DNA of 64,000 nt from Bactericera cockerelli (GCA_024516035.1 CM044958.1:27869755-27933754), one strand, 5' to 3'; shown: positions 48,189-60,010, counted from the first letter of the stretch. Notes: generated from the sequence alone by a model not told the origin. Numbers and translations are program-made.

Positions 48189-48870
48189 TAGAGCCCGGAT
48201 TTTATGCAGCAAAAAAAGGCTAAAATATGCAATTGCATATGCAAGCGAAAAGCCCAATATATGCAAAAATGTCAACAAAAAGCCCAATATATGCAAAAAT
48301 ATAAACCCGTAAACTCACTGAGCCAGGACTTAATTTTACTTTGGTCAACTGGCGTTGTAAAGTTAGTACCTATCTAAGTCAAAAATGCAAATTATATTTT
48401 AAACTCAAAATAATCTGCTCCTTTCACTAGAGTTTCCGTTATGCATACAGATTTCTCGAGTAGAAATCAGTAGAAAAGTTAATCGTTTACAAGCACAATA
48501 AATTCACTGCAAGTCGAGAACAGCCGAAATTAATAGAGAGGAAAGATAATTTCAGTAGGACAGCTGCTTGTCAGTACTCGGTAAGTACCCACATGACTTC
48601 ACAATGAAGGTAGGTACACTCACAAAATGTGATTTTACGATTTACGTCCTAAGATTTGAATGGACTTCGGTAGCTTTGAGTAGGTATAGATAGTGTAGAT
48701 ACCTATTTACCGAATTTCCCCCTCCCCCCCTAATAAACCCCGAAATATGCAAATTTTGGCCAATATTGTTGAAATATGCAGGATTTTGCTCAAATATGCA
48801 AACTCCGAAAAAACCGCCAAAATATGCAATTGCATATGCAAATATGCAGTATGCAAAAATCCGGGCTTTA
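48189..48870. mobile_element. hAT-type MITE with 8-bp TSD (682 bp)
   Basis: The left end TAGAGCCCGGATTTTATGCA and the complement of the right end TAAAGCCCGGATTTTTGCAT form terminal inverted repeats. The perfect TSD GTCATTAT lies at 48181-48188 and 48871-48878. Subterminal ATATGCAATTGCATATGCAA motifs occur at both ends. On the left, an AAGCCCAATATATGCAAAAA unit is tandemly doubled. The TAGAGCCCGGATTT terminus and 8-bp TSD fit hAT. No transposase is encoded. Confidence 0.9.
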
Positions 48871-48878
48871 GTCATTAT

Positions 48879-50049
48879 TGTTATTAAAATCTCTCACATT
48901 TGAAACAAGTCTAGATGTTTCATAGTACCTACCATGTGTGACACACTTGCTTAGCTTCCACAAATCCACACTGTCAATGGAGAAATATTATAATGTCATC
49001 AGATCGTGCAGCGGGAAGTTTGTATCTAATTAAGTACCAGGTATTTTTCTTCCTAATATTTAAAGTTTGACATATTACATCTTTATGATTTGCCAATAAA
49101 AAGTACCTACTTTAGGTACATAGTTATTACTCATCTTGAATTCTTTAGGACCACTGATTAACAATATTAAGACACGGGTCCATTCCATGTGAACATAGAA
49201 TTGAGATTCCACCGACCCCGGTGAATTTCCAATCTCTCATGTAGAAATAATGGAGGTGGTAGAGAAATAAATAATGGATAAATAATGTTTATTGCATATT
49301 ATAGATGAATTTTTTGACAATTTGGTTCATTTAGAAATAGAATAAAATCTCAGCAAGCAGAGCTCCCCTGCACTCGGGAAAGCACTGTGGTAGATACAGA
49401 GCAAAGGAAACGTACTCATAACTTTCATGTGCATCCCGCCCCCACCCCCCGTCCCTCCTGCAGGGATGAAATTTATGTAGTAACAAAAATAAAAATATTC
49501 CGAAATTTCCATAGTAGATCTGCATTACCAACACTCTCCCTACTTTCATAACTCTTGTAGGGAAATCCTTGCCTAAAGAAGTGTTCAACTGTTCGTGTTG
49601 AAAAATGCTAAAAACATGGGAAAACGCACGTTTATGTAACGAGGTTACTCCTCATGCATGTCCGTGTGTGATATCTTTGGGCGACCAGCTCCCTCCTTCC
49701 TTTTCTGTGTTTTTTACGTTCTCTTAGAGAATTTCCACTGGCACTTTCGTTCTAGCGTGTACTTTTGTACGATAACAGATTTTCTAAACAAGTGTTCAAC
49801 AAAGGAAAGCGTGCTTTCTGATTTCGAGTTCTCTAATGCTCTCACAAACGAATGTACGCCGTGATTCCGAGTTAGCTTGATTCTAGGTATTGTGATAATA
49901 ATTATCTTGTTATTTGATTGCTTTGTTTATCTTCTTTTACCCATGAACGCATGTCTATGCATTTCTCATTTGGGAATAGACAAATCTAAAATATTCATTA
50001 GTTAAATTCTAATAAACAGTTATGTATTAGAAAAGAATTGTCGTCTTTT
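48879..50049. other. No gene seen
   Basis: Unique-looking; short frames only. Confidence 0.5.
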
Positions 50050-50185
50050 TTTGCTCAACGACAATTTAAAATCTACATTTGCTTGACAATTTTTCTGGAA
50101 TGTAAGAAAAACGGTAATCCACCATAGAAAACAAATTTGAAGAAAATCGGTAAAGAACTTTTGGAGATACAAGTGAGTGATTCAG
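50050..50185 (+). repeat. Family H segment, diverged
   Basis: Contains GAAGAAAATCGGTAAAGAAC followed by TTTTGGAGATACAAGTGAG, as in the end of the 8 kb copy. Confidence 0.5.
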
Positions 50186-53100
50186 TAAAAAATCTCTAAA
50201 TTCTGAGATTATGGAAAGTTGAAAATTACCTACGATTACCACTCAGGAGGAAGTATTGTGTCCATAATTGGCAGTGTACTTTTTATCTCTTAAAAAAATC
50301 GATTAACTAAAAGTTGGGTAAATTGTAAGGTGAATTCAATGCAATCAGATTCTGCTAAAATTTACATTGCTGTAGTGTCTCATATTGGAGGCACTGCGGT
50401 TTGGCCATCACTTCAGATTTCACGTAAAGACCCCCCAGTGAATGTTTCATTTCATTTCCAGTTATTCATTCCGTCTCCTCCATTGTTCCCACAGTTTTGT
50501 CAGATAATAAAATACAGATCCCCGCAAAACATTCACAAAAAGGAAAATGTATTCAAAATAAATGAAAAGGGAGAGAAAAAACTGACAGGGAAAATGTAGG
50601 ACAGAGGATGCCAGAAATGTGGGAGGGGGGAGACGCTGTAATAAAATTATAAATGATATAAATTTGTATTTGGGAAGAAGAAGAAAGGAGCGGGGAGAAA
50701 CAATAATTCATATCTAAGTTGGCCTGGATTACAATGGTGCTGTTTTATTTTTAAATGAAAGTTTCATTTGAAACAAAACGACAAATATTGCTTTGTCACA
50801 TTAGCCAAGTTTGCTGTCACTTTGAACGCATATTTTCATTTGATTCTACAGTGGCTTTTTGTTGCCATATGAGTGGTCTTGGCTAGGAAGCCTAGTGTAG
50901 ATCATCACAGACGTCATAATTATACAATGTATGGCAAACTGTCATCAAACAAAGGGTTATTAATTATGATTGTTCCTGAACATGGAAAAGAAACATCAGG
51001 ACCTCGATGGTTGCCTAAATATTTAATTTGTTGGAAAGCCAACCTTGGAGCTCTAGTACACACACAGAGGGAAGATCCTCTATCATTACAGAGCGTCCTC
51101 AACTCAAAAATGGTGCTTTCTCTGACATTGGAGTTTGCTATTTTTTTTATAAATACTATTATATTTTGCATTCTATTATTACTGAATAAGGCCAAATCCT
51201 ATAATATGAAAGAATGAAATCAAGCAAAGATGTAAATTTTGTGCTTCTGAGTAGGGCAGGTCTCGATCATCTCATTCGCCAGGTGCAGGTATTTCTCATT
51301 CCTGAGGCGAAATTTCATTAAATTCCTGCAAACAATGATTTTCTTCTCTCCCATCTAGAAAAGGAATTTCTGAATACTAATTATGCGGTGTCCCATAAAA
51401 TGCGTTTAGTGTGATGAGTGAATATTTCTTTCCCCCGCGCCTTTGGTTATATCTTGTGCGAAATCTGAGCACACATTTCTCCCTATGCTTTTATACAGCA
51501 TCTCTGGTTCTCTCTTGGGGAATAAAAATGGGACTTTATCTCTCAAAGAAGCGTGGGAGGGTTTGATACAATAATGAACAGAGCTGAGATATTTTCTGTC
51601 TTCGCACTTGACGCTTATAAAAGCGCCTGTTTTCTCTTCTTTTTTTAACTTTTTAATGGAAACTCGTCAAAAGTTTCATGAAATTTGGGAATTTTATTTT
51701 TTATTAAATGATATCTTCTCGTGAAAGGTGGTATTAGATAAAATAATAGAATAAAAATTTCTCATATGGTGGTCTTAAACACTTTTTTCGTATATTATCT
51801 ATCACATTTTACCATCATTTTTGAATTTTACTCATAAGACACCGGATTAAATTTTCTTTGAGTATGATTCTTGAACGGTGACCGAAAAAAACTCTCCTTA
51901 AATCATGCATAAACCGATATAGTACGAGTGAAATAAATGTCTGTTTTGTAAGTTTTACAGCTTTTCCGATGTAGAATCGTGTTGCAATAGAATGTCGTGT
52001 AATTATTCACATCAGTTTATTGAGATATTATTCATTTAGGCACAGTAAAAGGCTTATAATTAAGAATTATAATTACAGCTTTTAGTTTGTAGGACTCTAT
52101 ATTCTTCGACAATTTTTGTTGTTGCTGCTGCTTAGTTGTAAAATTATATGTAATACTATGTACTTAACTGATGTCCATAAATATAAGTATGTACGATATA
52201 AACTCATGATAATATTTATGGATTCCAATCCATCATCAGAAAATCTTCTCACTCGCTGGCTATGGAACTTTACAGGTAATCTTCCACCAACATTCGCTGT
52301 TCATTTCAAAGTCAGTAGACCACTATTTGCTTTCTTAGTGGGCATCCGTACAAAGTTAAAAATAATTGTGTATTATGTTTATGAGTGAGGAAGGAGTAAT
52401 GTTATGTAACTGTATCAGTCATGATGGTAACACTTAATTTCAGGGAGGCATATTTTCATACATTTATTCCAGTTCCCTGATGAAATTGCATTATTAAATC
52501 TTCTAAGTTTATCTCTTCCCCAACAGTCACCACCCTTGGCGTTGCTTATCATTTAGGTATTTTAGCTAACACGGTTGAAATAATTATGAACCCCTGTCTC
52601 TCACATTTTTTTTCCATGCTTGGAAATATGGCTACCCCCTGAAAATCTTCGTCCAATGAACAATTGCATATACCTACCTGTAAAGTTTATGCCTAATGAA
52701 TCCAGTATCCATTGTATTGTATTTGGTATGCAGGAGGGAGACTCATCTCAGATGGCAGTCATGCAACTTATTACTGAGTCAGCAGAAGGGCGCCTTCAAT
52801 GACTACGAAGCTGTCCTAATCTTTCTCCTGCTCATTTCAAATCAGCATACGTATATAGGTAGGTATAGGTATATTTGACACCCATCACAATGATAATTAT
52901 GTCTATGTAATTTAAAGAGAAATATTTATCATATCCACATCATCAATGTGTGTTTGGGTGTTTATCTCATCCGGCGCTTTTACTTTATAATTTATTCAAT
53001 TCCTAAATATTAGCCGACAGTGTGTCAGAAACTAATTTATCAGAATTTTGCTTTGTAATCTACATCCTTACTCCATATTATGTTAAAGTATACCCAAATT

Positions 53101-53710
53101 ATTTTTAAATGCTTTATTTACCAACAGCATTAAAGGGCTGTTCAAAAGGTTTTTTTATTGCAATTTTTTGCGCCTTTCTACGAGCAAAAAATCTACAAAG
53201 CGCTGACTATGAGCAGCAAACGCTGTCTGTGATGTAACAACTTCCTGCAGTATAGCTTTGAAAGTTCAAGCGGAGTGCAGAAAATCCTGACAGACTAATG
53301 GATTTATAATTACGGCTGTGTTATCAGTTTAGACCTGGATTTAGCCGGAACAACTGAAGGAAGTAGGGGGCGGCACCGTTTCCTCGCTTTAAAAAAGAAT
53401 AATTTTTAATGCAGTCTCGTTTGTAGCGCTCAATTTTATTCTAATTGACTGACAATAACGGAAGGTCATCTCGCCCCTCCGGCCTGCTGGACCTACTTTT
53501 TCTCTCAAATTATCAAGTTTTACATTTTTTTTAAATTAAAATTTTCATGTCATTTTATTTTACCTCTTTTTATTCGTATTTTTCCTTTGAAATTCTTTTT
53601 CTTTATATATTAATATAAAAAGTTATAGAATGTTGTATTTTATTCATATAATTTGAATCAGACGTGATGTTCGCGCCATCTAATAAATTTAATATTTTAT
53701 TTTATATCTG
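50186..53710. other. Long stretch without confident genes
   Basis: About 3.5 kb. Besides a family G end at 51983-52022, it has frames of 114 codons (50873-51217), 90 codons (52116-52388) and 60 codons (52620-52802). These read slightly more protein-like than average but show no domain that I recognise. Confidence 0.4.
51983..52022 (+). repeat. Family G repeat end (copy 3)
   Basis: CAATAGAATGTCGTGTAATT, then ATTCACATCAGTTTATTGAG; compare 22826-22875. Confidence 0.45.
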
Positions 53711-53931
53711 TGTTGTGGGATATTAAAAGTCGTTTTTTGTCTCACTTTTTTATCCCTATCTACTTGTATTTAACATCCTTGTAAACAAAAATCAACAAAT
53801 AAAATCTTCACTCTTTCATTCCATTTTCTAAAAGCTACCGATCGAGTTCAATTATTTTCATCTCTACTAAATTATTTGTAGTAAGGCAATTAAGCCACTC
53901 AAAGGCTCCTCTTATTAAAAGGGAGTCAACA
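53711..53931 (+). repeat. Probable LTR of BEL/Pao element (221 bp)
   Basis: Bounded by TGTTG at the start and CAACA at the end, the inverted terminal pentamers expected of an LTR. It contains an AATAAA signal at 53798-53803. A TGGTCCTTCGGTCATTTGG leader follows directly and then the gag-like frame. No second LTR was found downstream, so this call rests on end sequences and position only. Confidence 0.45.
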
Positions 53932-54126
53932 TTTAATGGTCCTTCGGTCATTTGGATCCTCGATTATCAATATATTCGTAGATAATTGTAGATAAAATTT
54001 CAACTTCAAGTACTCCAACTCTCAACACTTCAACCCCATTGGAATAACCTCGAAGTCGCAACTCGCATTCTCAGTCTGTAAGTAAGCAGAAACTTCTAAC
54101 ATTCAATTGATCAACTCATATTTGCA

Positions 54127-54816
54127 ATGACAAAACCTGATGTCGAACTCAAAATTCTCAATTCTCAAAAAGAACATATTTTTTCATACATGCAGGAAAC
54201 TTTTGACTTGACAAAAAAACTATCGGACAAAAACTCTCAGTCATCATTCAAGAGAAGAGTCTTTACAGTTGAACACATGAGATCTGAATTCAAACAAATA
54301 ATAGAGAAAATCAACATGCTAGAGATTGAAACTGGAGTCCAGAGACCACTGGGCTTCAAAGATCTTGACACCATAGAAGACATGTATGGATCAATCAAGT
54401 ATGCTGAGAAGCTGATCAGTCCTCCTGCAACTACTGCTGCTTCTGTGCCACCATCAGATGCTGAAACAACAGAGTCTTTTGTCAAACTCCAAAGGCTTGA
54501 ACTTCCCTCATTCAACGGAGATATTGCAGATTGGCCATTGTTCTACAACTTGTTCAAGGTGAACATCCATGATCGTCCAGACATTCCAAAAGGACACAAA
54601 CTTCAACACCTGCTTGCTAAATTAACTGGTCGAGCTCAACTGATGTGTTCGGGTATTCTTCCCACGGAGGCTAATTATGATGTAATATGGAATGTGCTCT
54701 TAAACAGGTACGAGGATAAAAGAAACCTTGCTACACATTATCTAGATATTTTGTTTAATTTTAAATTAAATTTAAAACTAATAAGTTTAATTTTAAAACT
54801 AATAAAAGGATCCTAG
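54127..54816 (+). pseudogene. BEL/Pao retrotransposon gag fragment (DUF1759-like), truncated
   Basis: A 229-codon open frame. Residues 1-100 look helical and charged (for example KELENKL-style heptads are absent, but Lys/Glu-rich segments occur). Residues about 118-210 contain the hallmark LPSFNGDIADWPLFYNLF, followed by KLQHLLAKLTGRAQLMCSG and NYDVIWNVLLNRYEDKRNL. These match the pattern of the DUF1759 gag domain of BEL/Pao LTR retrotransposons (known for the family), where the polyprotein binds RNA and builds the particle. After YLDILFNF the frame runs into an AT-rich, Lys/Leu/Ile/Asn-rich tail that is not gag-like. No zinc knuckle, protease, reverse transcriptase or integrase follows, so the element is 3'-truncated. 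The start at 54127 is the first ATG about 195 bp after the probable LTR. Its frame is open, so decay is by truncation, not by point mutations. Confidence 0.85.
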
Positions 54817-55571
54817 TGATAATAATGGACTATCTACGTATAGATTAAAATCCCAATACTTATTGATTCATTTGATGAGGTATTTCTCACTATTGTCACT
54901 ACATATAAAATTAGTTCTAGTTAGTACATAATTATGTTCTTAGTTTTAGCTCCTCACTATTGATAAAGGTTCTTTATTAGGATTAGGACAACAAGTCTGT
55001 TAAAACATTATATATCCAACTTACTGATTTCGAATGAATATCGTCTCTCCGGTATACTATAGTAAATCACTTCCAGACTTACCTGGCGGGAGTATAACGG
55101 AAAAGAAACTGTTTCACCACTACACTTAATGCAACTTTTGAAAAGAAAAACAATTTCTGTACGGAAACAAAGTTAGAAAAAAACGCTACTCAGAGAATGT
55201 AACAAAACAAGAGTAATTATACCGTCAGAAAAATAGAATTGTGAGAGGATGTGGAGGAGAGGGGTAAAGAATTGAAAATAAAAACAAAGCATTTGTAATT
55301 TGAAAAGTTTGTTCTTCTTTTTATCTTTCCTTCCTGTGCTATATATTATAAACTTTCAACTTAAATTTCGTCTTGAACGTACCTGTAAGGTAAGTTCCAA
55401 CTTTTGGAAGCACATGCAGGCATGTAGGCCAGGTTTTGATTCATCTCAAAATGTTTCACAATTTATTTATTAATTATCAAGTGCGATTTATGCTTCACCA
55501 AAAAAAATATACATCACCTAGTTAAAATTATTACCGCGCTAGAACTTTGCAATTAAAGTAAGCCCGCTTGG
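54817..55571. other. No gene seen
   Basis: AT-rich sequence after the gag break. I found neither pol remnants nor a second LTR. Confidence 0.5.
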
Positions 55572-55655
55572 ATGTCATGTTGAATACACCAGTTCATCTT
55601 CTTTCAGACTATCACTGAAGTTAAGCAACGTCCAGAGAGCTTAGGACTTAAACCA
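55572..55655 (+). repeat. 5S-derived SINE (type C) head fragment
   Basis: ATGTTGAATACACCAGTTC is followed by a CACTGAAGTTAAGCAACGTC block and CTTAGGACTT, the first two thirds of a 5S-like head. It lacks the body. A CTTTCAGACTAT insert sits where the 30125 copy has a gap. Confidence 0.75.
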
Positions 55656-56219
55656 ACACACAAGAAACGTACCGACTTTTCCTTTATTGGTAGTTGTGTT
55701 GTTCCCTCACTTCGTATTTTCATCATTTACCTGAGTTCAACCGAAACACTGTTTCGGGAATAAATTTCGAAAGATTATCAAAAAATATCTAGTTACTTTC
55801 ACAGGGTTTGTTATGGGACACGAGGAAGCAATGATACTCTTTTGTTTCCTTAGGCTGTTGTTCTTTTGTGTTAAAGAGTACTTTTGATGTTTGTTGACGC
55901 AGAGGCACGAAATTTTAATACGTGCCTCATTCTTAACGAGGAAAATTTCATAAAAGTCACATACTTGTTTGACTTGGGCTTTGATGAAAGAATAATAAAA
56001 GAAATAAAAAGCAGACGTGGTAGCGCACCCAAGTAAAGGTCCAAAGCAGGAAAGATATTACAGTATTTATGTGACATTTGACAGAAAACATTATATTCCC
56101 GTGTTCTTGAGAAAAGTAATGTTACCTGTCTGACGCTTCTTAAAGGATTGTATGGTCGCCCAGTTTCCATTTCCAATGATTTTGTTAGGTTTTAACTCCC
56201 TGTTTTTTTAATGAATTAT
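55656..56219. other. No gene seen
   Basis: A 101-codon minus-strand frame at 55871-56176 shows no domain. If the gene ending at 57073 starts upstream, this would be an intron. Confidence 0.4.
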
Positions 56220-56330
56220 TCAAGTGTTTTGGGTTTCCTCCTCCATTTGCTGGTAACCGCTATCCACATTATGCTCTAAGCCTAGGTTGGCCCGGAAATG
56301 CCATCTTCATGTTAGTTACAGTCAAAACAT
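56220..56330 (-). repeat. SINE type B body fragment
   Basis: The plus strand reads CCTCCATTTGCTGGTAACCG, a GCTATCCACATTA block and GGCCCGGAAATGCCATC, the complement of the type B body. Decayed. Confidence 0.5.
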
Positions 56331-56374
56331 TCTGGCTAAAGCTAAACCAAAGTTATGTGCACTACGGAAAACAG

Positions 56375-56470
56375 ATTAGAGATTAATAATAAGTCCATAT
56401 GAAAAAAAAAAGAGATTAGTAATAAGTCTATCTGAAAAATAGAAAAAAGATTAATAAAAAGTCTGATCAG
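56375..56470 (+). repeat. Short A-rich tandem repeat before exon
   Basis: About three units of the type GATTAATAATAAGTC plus TAT-TGAAAAA (roughly 28-33 bp) end at TCTGATCAG. It lies directly in front of the open frame and replaces the expected pyrimidine tract, which makes the exon start uncertain. Confidence 0.6.
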
Positions 56471-56644
56471 CGTGAAGTTGGCCGGGCAATTACACATCAG
56501 CGGCTTTTGTAAAGGCGCGCAATGTTTATTACAGATCTTGAAAGAACTTGAAAATAAACTAGCTACCAACTATTGTGTATTAAGTGTCGCAGCCAGCTTA
56601 ACAAGACTCGCCGACGAGAAAAAATCGCAACGAGAAAAGTATCG
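56471..56644 (+). CDS. Unrecognised gene, penultimate coding exon (start uncertain)
   Basis: An open frame from the stop at 56433 leads to a donor at 56645 (TATCG then GTAAGT, an exact consensus). The translated part includes VKLAGQLHISGFCKG and ILKELENKLATNYCVLSV, then a charged DEKKSQREKYR stretch. It has balanced amino-acid use unlike the neighbouring chance frames, and much of it looks helical. The exon start is a guess: AG at 56469-56470 or AG at 56533-56534 are both possible acceptors, and neither has a strong pyrimidine tract. The exon ends after two bases of a codon, matching the phase of the next exon. I do not recognise the family. Earlier exons were not found and may lie upstream, in or outside this window. 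Confidence 0.55.
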
Positions 56645-56811
56645 GTAAGTGGGAACTTTGAATGTCTCGGTGGCCTTCCTATGGTATTCTCATCCTATTC
56701 CGAGAGTGGAAGAAACTTTTCACTTTTCTGTTTTTTCATAATTAAATCTTTGTTATTCTTCACTTTCTTCCATTTTATGATCAACCTGTTTGCACTAAAT
56801 AATTTATCAAG

Positions 56812-57073
56812 AATTTATGGGATTGGTGAAATCTTGAGGTTACATGACTGTGCTCATCGGGTGCTCAAGTTGTCAACTCCGATTTGGAAACCACTCACTC
56901 GGTATTATGAGGAACAGCAAGAGAACTCGAAGTTTCAATCAGATTTGAAGGGTCATTTGCAGAAAACTACAGAATTATATACCCTACTCAGTCCCTACCT
57001 AGTATCTTACCTTCCACAGTGCAAAGATCTCGATGAGAGTGGACTTCTTTGGAAAGAAATAAATAAATTATGA
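56812..57073 (+). CDS. Unrecognised gene, last coding exon
   Basis: Follows a 167-bp intron (56645-56811) that starts GTAAGT and ends in AG after a T-rich stretch near 56725-56775. The first base completes the Arg codon split by the intron. The 87 codons contain GEILRLHDCAHRVLKL, TPIWKPLTRYYEEQQEN and LYTLLSPYLVSYLPQ, ending SGLLWKEINKL and a TGA. Mostly predicted helix, with no signal peptide, membrane segment or zinc ligands visible. A single uninterrupted frame from an in-window ATG (56573) exists, but it would read the intron. The spliced reading is preferred because both splice sites and the phase agree. The function is unknown to me. A cytoplasmic or nuclear helical protein is a guess. 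Confidence 0.6.
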
Positions 57074-57218
57074 GAAAATCTTCTTCTTTCCCCAAAAATT
57101 CCTACTAAAGGACGACCATGTCAAAAATCTGCCTCTGAACAATTTTACGGAACTTCAAAAAATATTTAGGTGTCTAAAAACCAACAAGCACTCCGATTTT
57201 TAGGATACCTTTCTACCG

Positions 57219-57231
57219 AATAAAAAATAAA
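57219..57231 (+). terminator. Poly(A) signals after the last exon
   Basis: AATAAA occurs twice, at 57219-57224 and 57226-57231, about 150 bp after the stop codon at 57071-57073. This is a plausible 3' UTR length for the gene ending at 57073. Confidence 0.5.
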
Positions 57232-57983
57232 CTATGGGGAAAACAAATTCCACTCTAAATTTCCAATCACGTTTTCCTCTAAAAGAGAAAGAAACTTCGG
57301 GTCCTGCCCTCTCCCCCCGCACTCCGTCCATGTATCTATCCTCCCTTTCCTTGATTTATACACAAATATTTTCCTTCCTGACACTGAACAGTAATTCGAT
57401 TTTATTTGTTTCACTGATTTCATTTAAAAGTGGAACACTTCAGAGAAAGCGGGGGCTTCAGAGGTTTTCGCCAGATAACGTAAACTTGCTGGCAGCGGAA
57501 ACGCTAACTCGATGTGACGTTAGGGATATTAATTGTTATAAGCTAGATAGATTGACTATACACTACATATATCTATTTACCCTGCTGCCATGTACGTTGA
57601 GACCCTTGGGTCCTGGTCAACCTAAATCGTTAAAGTCAGTATAGAGCCACGTTCGCGCTCACTCGCGTGTTTGAAAGATTCTCTCCTGGTCATTTCCTGG
57701 CCATTCAACTTTACCTTATACCTAACCCAACGGAGGAAATATTTGATGTATCTATAGAAAATTTATTCTTATATTGGGGTTTTACTGCGACCAGCGACTG
57801 TAGCAACAAACTTCTCCGGATGTCAGGACAGACTGGAACATGGAGCACACACAGCCACTTTGTCGTGTACCTAATACAAATGTTCGAATTACTCAACATT
57901 CATATGTAACTTTAATTTTAGTTTGATGTAAATTACCCAAGTGAAGTTTTTTTATATATTTTTTTTATTGATAGAAAATTTCA
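57232..57983. other. No gene seen
   Basis: A 136-codon frame at 57234-57644 has no domain and overlaps a minus-strand frame. It is judged chance. Confidence 0.45.
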
Positions 57984-58325
57984 GAATCAATTCTAGGTGA
58001 CACTCTAAGACTCAAATAATCTTAGATCATTTTACGAAAAATGCCGTCGAACGGAAATACGAGTATGAACAAAATAATAACTCAGTTTTGAATACAAACA
58101 GGTAGAAAATGTTAGGTATTAGGTATTTACTTGAGAAATTTATTTAATAATTATAGTACAAAAAGATATGAGAAGCATTTTCACTCCTTTTTAACAAGTT
58201 CTACTGTAATTTTCAGATGAAAACTTTTCTTAAGTGATTTTTTTTTTTTCTTCGATTTCTCGAAATACAACTTAAGATTCTCCTAGAATCTCCTGGAGTT
58301 GATTCTGAAAATTTCTATAAAAATT
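57984..58325 (+). repeat. Duplicated segment M, copy without insertion
   Basis: From CAATTCTAGGTGACACTC, through GATCATTTTACGAAAAATGC, a GTTAGGTATTAG block and AAGTGATTTTTTTTTT, to TTGATTCTGAAAAT. It aligns with 60129-60590 except for 116 bp present only there. Confidence 0.75.
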
Positions 58326-58946
58326 AGACACCTTGTATGTATGTATATATATTTAATTTGTTCACTACTTATATTTATGTTCGTATCAACCAACACCTGA
58401 TGATAAGTATCCATCAGATAAGTAAGACATTTTTTTGATCTCTGGTAAATTTTTACCAAGTTAATACCCTCTTTCATCAAAATTAATCGGATAAGTACAA
58501 CCAACCATAAAATAAATAAAGGAGAATACTCGATAAGGAGAGAGAAAAGTTCTAATTTGAAGAGTTTTCTCTCTTCCTATCTAATTGCCCTTTGCAATTC
58601 CTTGGGAAACCCTCACTGGGACTTCAGACGTAATCAAAATAAAATTCATGCCTTTTGGGTCCGCTGTGTACTTTTATTGAAGTTCAATTTTAATGACTCG
58701 AATTTGAAAATGTTTGAGATTAATAATACTGGTATGGAATTGCAATATCTAATTTACTGCATATTCAAATTTACTTATTTCCAAAAAAAATTAATTAAAA
58801 AAAATAATTTTTTTGGAAGTATATTGATCTTAATGATACCTTTTAGTATATTTAATTTTATACTTACCTACAGGATTTACCCTATCTGATTCTTATCAAT
58901 GCAATAAATTTCCTTTATTATATTACATGTTGTGACATGAATTTTA
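58326..58946. other. No gene seen
   Basis: AT-rich; the 110-codon frame at 58557-58889 is Phe/Asn/Ile-rich with no domain. Confidence 0.45.
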
Positions 58947-59165
58947 AATTTTAGCTAGTATAATTACTAGCTAAAATTCGGCACTTTGTCGTTATTTAAG
59001 TTTTTGCCGTGGCTGCCGTCATATTTTTATTTATTTTTTTAAATTTTCTTTAGTAGGTACGTAACCAATAAAAGGAGATTTTGCCAAATTGGGAGTCATT
59101 TGGTCTAGCCGTTTCGGAGTTCTGTTAATTATGAATAGTTATTTTATATATTAAGATTAATTTAT
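58947..59165 (+). repeat. Hairpin-led repeat with host-like motif
   Basis: Starts with a perfect 14-bp hairpin (AATTTTAGCTAGTA, 4-nt loop, and complement) at 58947-58978. It later contains TTGGGAGTCATTTGGTCTAG and CCGTTTCGGAGTTCTG, a phrase typical of non-autonomous insect repeats. No second copy in this window. Confidence 0.5.
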
Positions 59166-59924
59166 ACTAACGTTAGGTATTCGCAGTATACTTTCGTAGT
59201 ATGGATTTCGGTTTATAACTTCTTTCTCAAGCCCAATTCATATTTCTGTGCTACATAAAATTGAACAAGACCGTTGCATTGTGTCGACTCAATATGTAGT
59301 AAAGTGTATAATGTACATTCAATGTGAGAAAATATAGGTACTTGTACAAATTTTACCAGACAGAGCAAAAGGATTTCAAAATTTTGTAATTAAAACACTT
59401 TTTCTACTTTTTAAAGAATTTTTTTGCTCACTCGAGCAATCAAAAATCATTTCATAATTAAAATTCTGTTTTACTTTTAGAGAGAGAGAGAGAGAGAAAA
59501 AAAATATATTTCTAAGTGTGAGAACCATACTCTCTTCCTTCTGTGTCCTTCCATCATTTTTCAGTCTTCCACTTCTTTTTTTAGCCGCAAATTTTCTTTT
59601 GTTGTACAATTTTAGAGGGGAGAAGAAGAGGAATAAGTAAAAGTTTTTAAATAAAACATGAAAAATTACTTAAAAATCAGTTTAAAACTTCTGAAAAATA
59701 ATATTTCTGTCGAAATTCTTGTGTTTTCCAAGTCCGCGATGGGTTGTAGAGAGACATACACCTGTGGAAAAGTTTGCATCTCAAAACTTACCTAAATTTT
59801 TTTCAACTATTCATATTAACTAAGTAACATAATTTGATGATCAAAATTTTAAAATATACTTTTTCAATTTTTACTTCCGATTTTAATAGAAAAAAATATC
59901 ATTATTTTTAATGTTTAACGTTGC
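59166..59924. other. No gene seen
   Basis: Includes a GA run at 59480-59497. Nothing else recognised. Confidence 0.5.
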
Positions 59925-60010
59925 TTTCAACGGTCATATCACGACGGTGTATTACCCTCCATTCGCAGAAACGCTGGGCGTTGCTTAACTTCAATAATCC
60001 TACAAGAGGC
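59925..60010 (-). repeat. 5S-derived SINE (type C), internally deleted
   Basis: The minus strand reads GAAGTTAAGCAACGCCCAGC (5S A box region) and passes directly into TGCGAATGGAGGGTAATACA, then CGTCGTGATATGACCGTTGA and GCAACGTTAAAC. So the 3' part of the 5S head and the first part of the body are deleted, while head and tail remain in the same order as at 30125. Confidence 0.75.

Noticed and set aside
56573..56811. Start codon at 56573 for a single-exon gene
   Set aside because: This frame reads through a consensus donor and a T-rich intron as hydrophobic low-complexity sequence. The spliced reading in another frame upstream is more protein-like.
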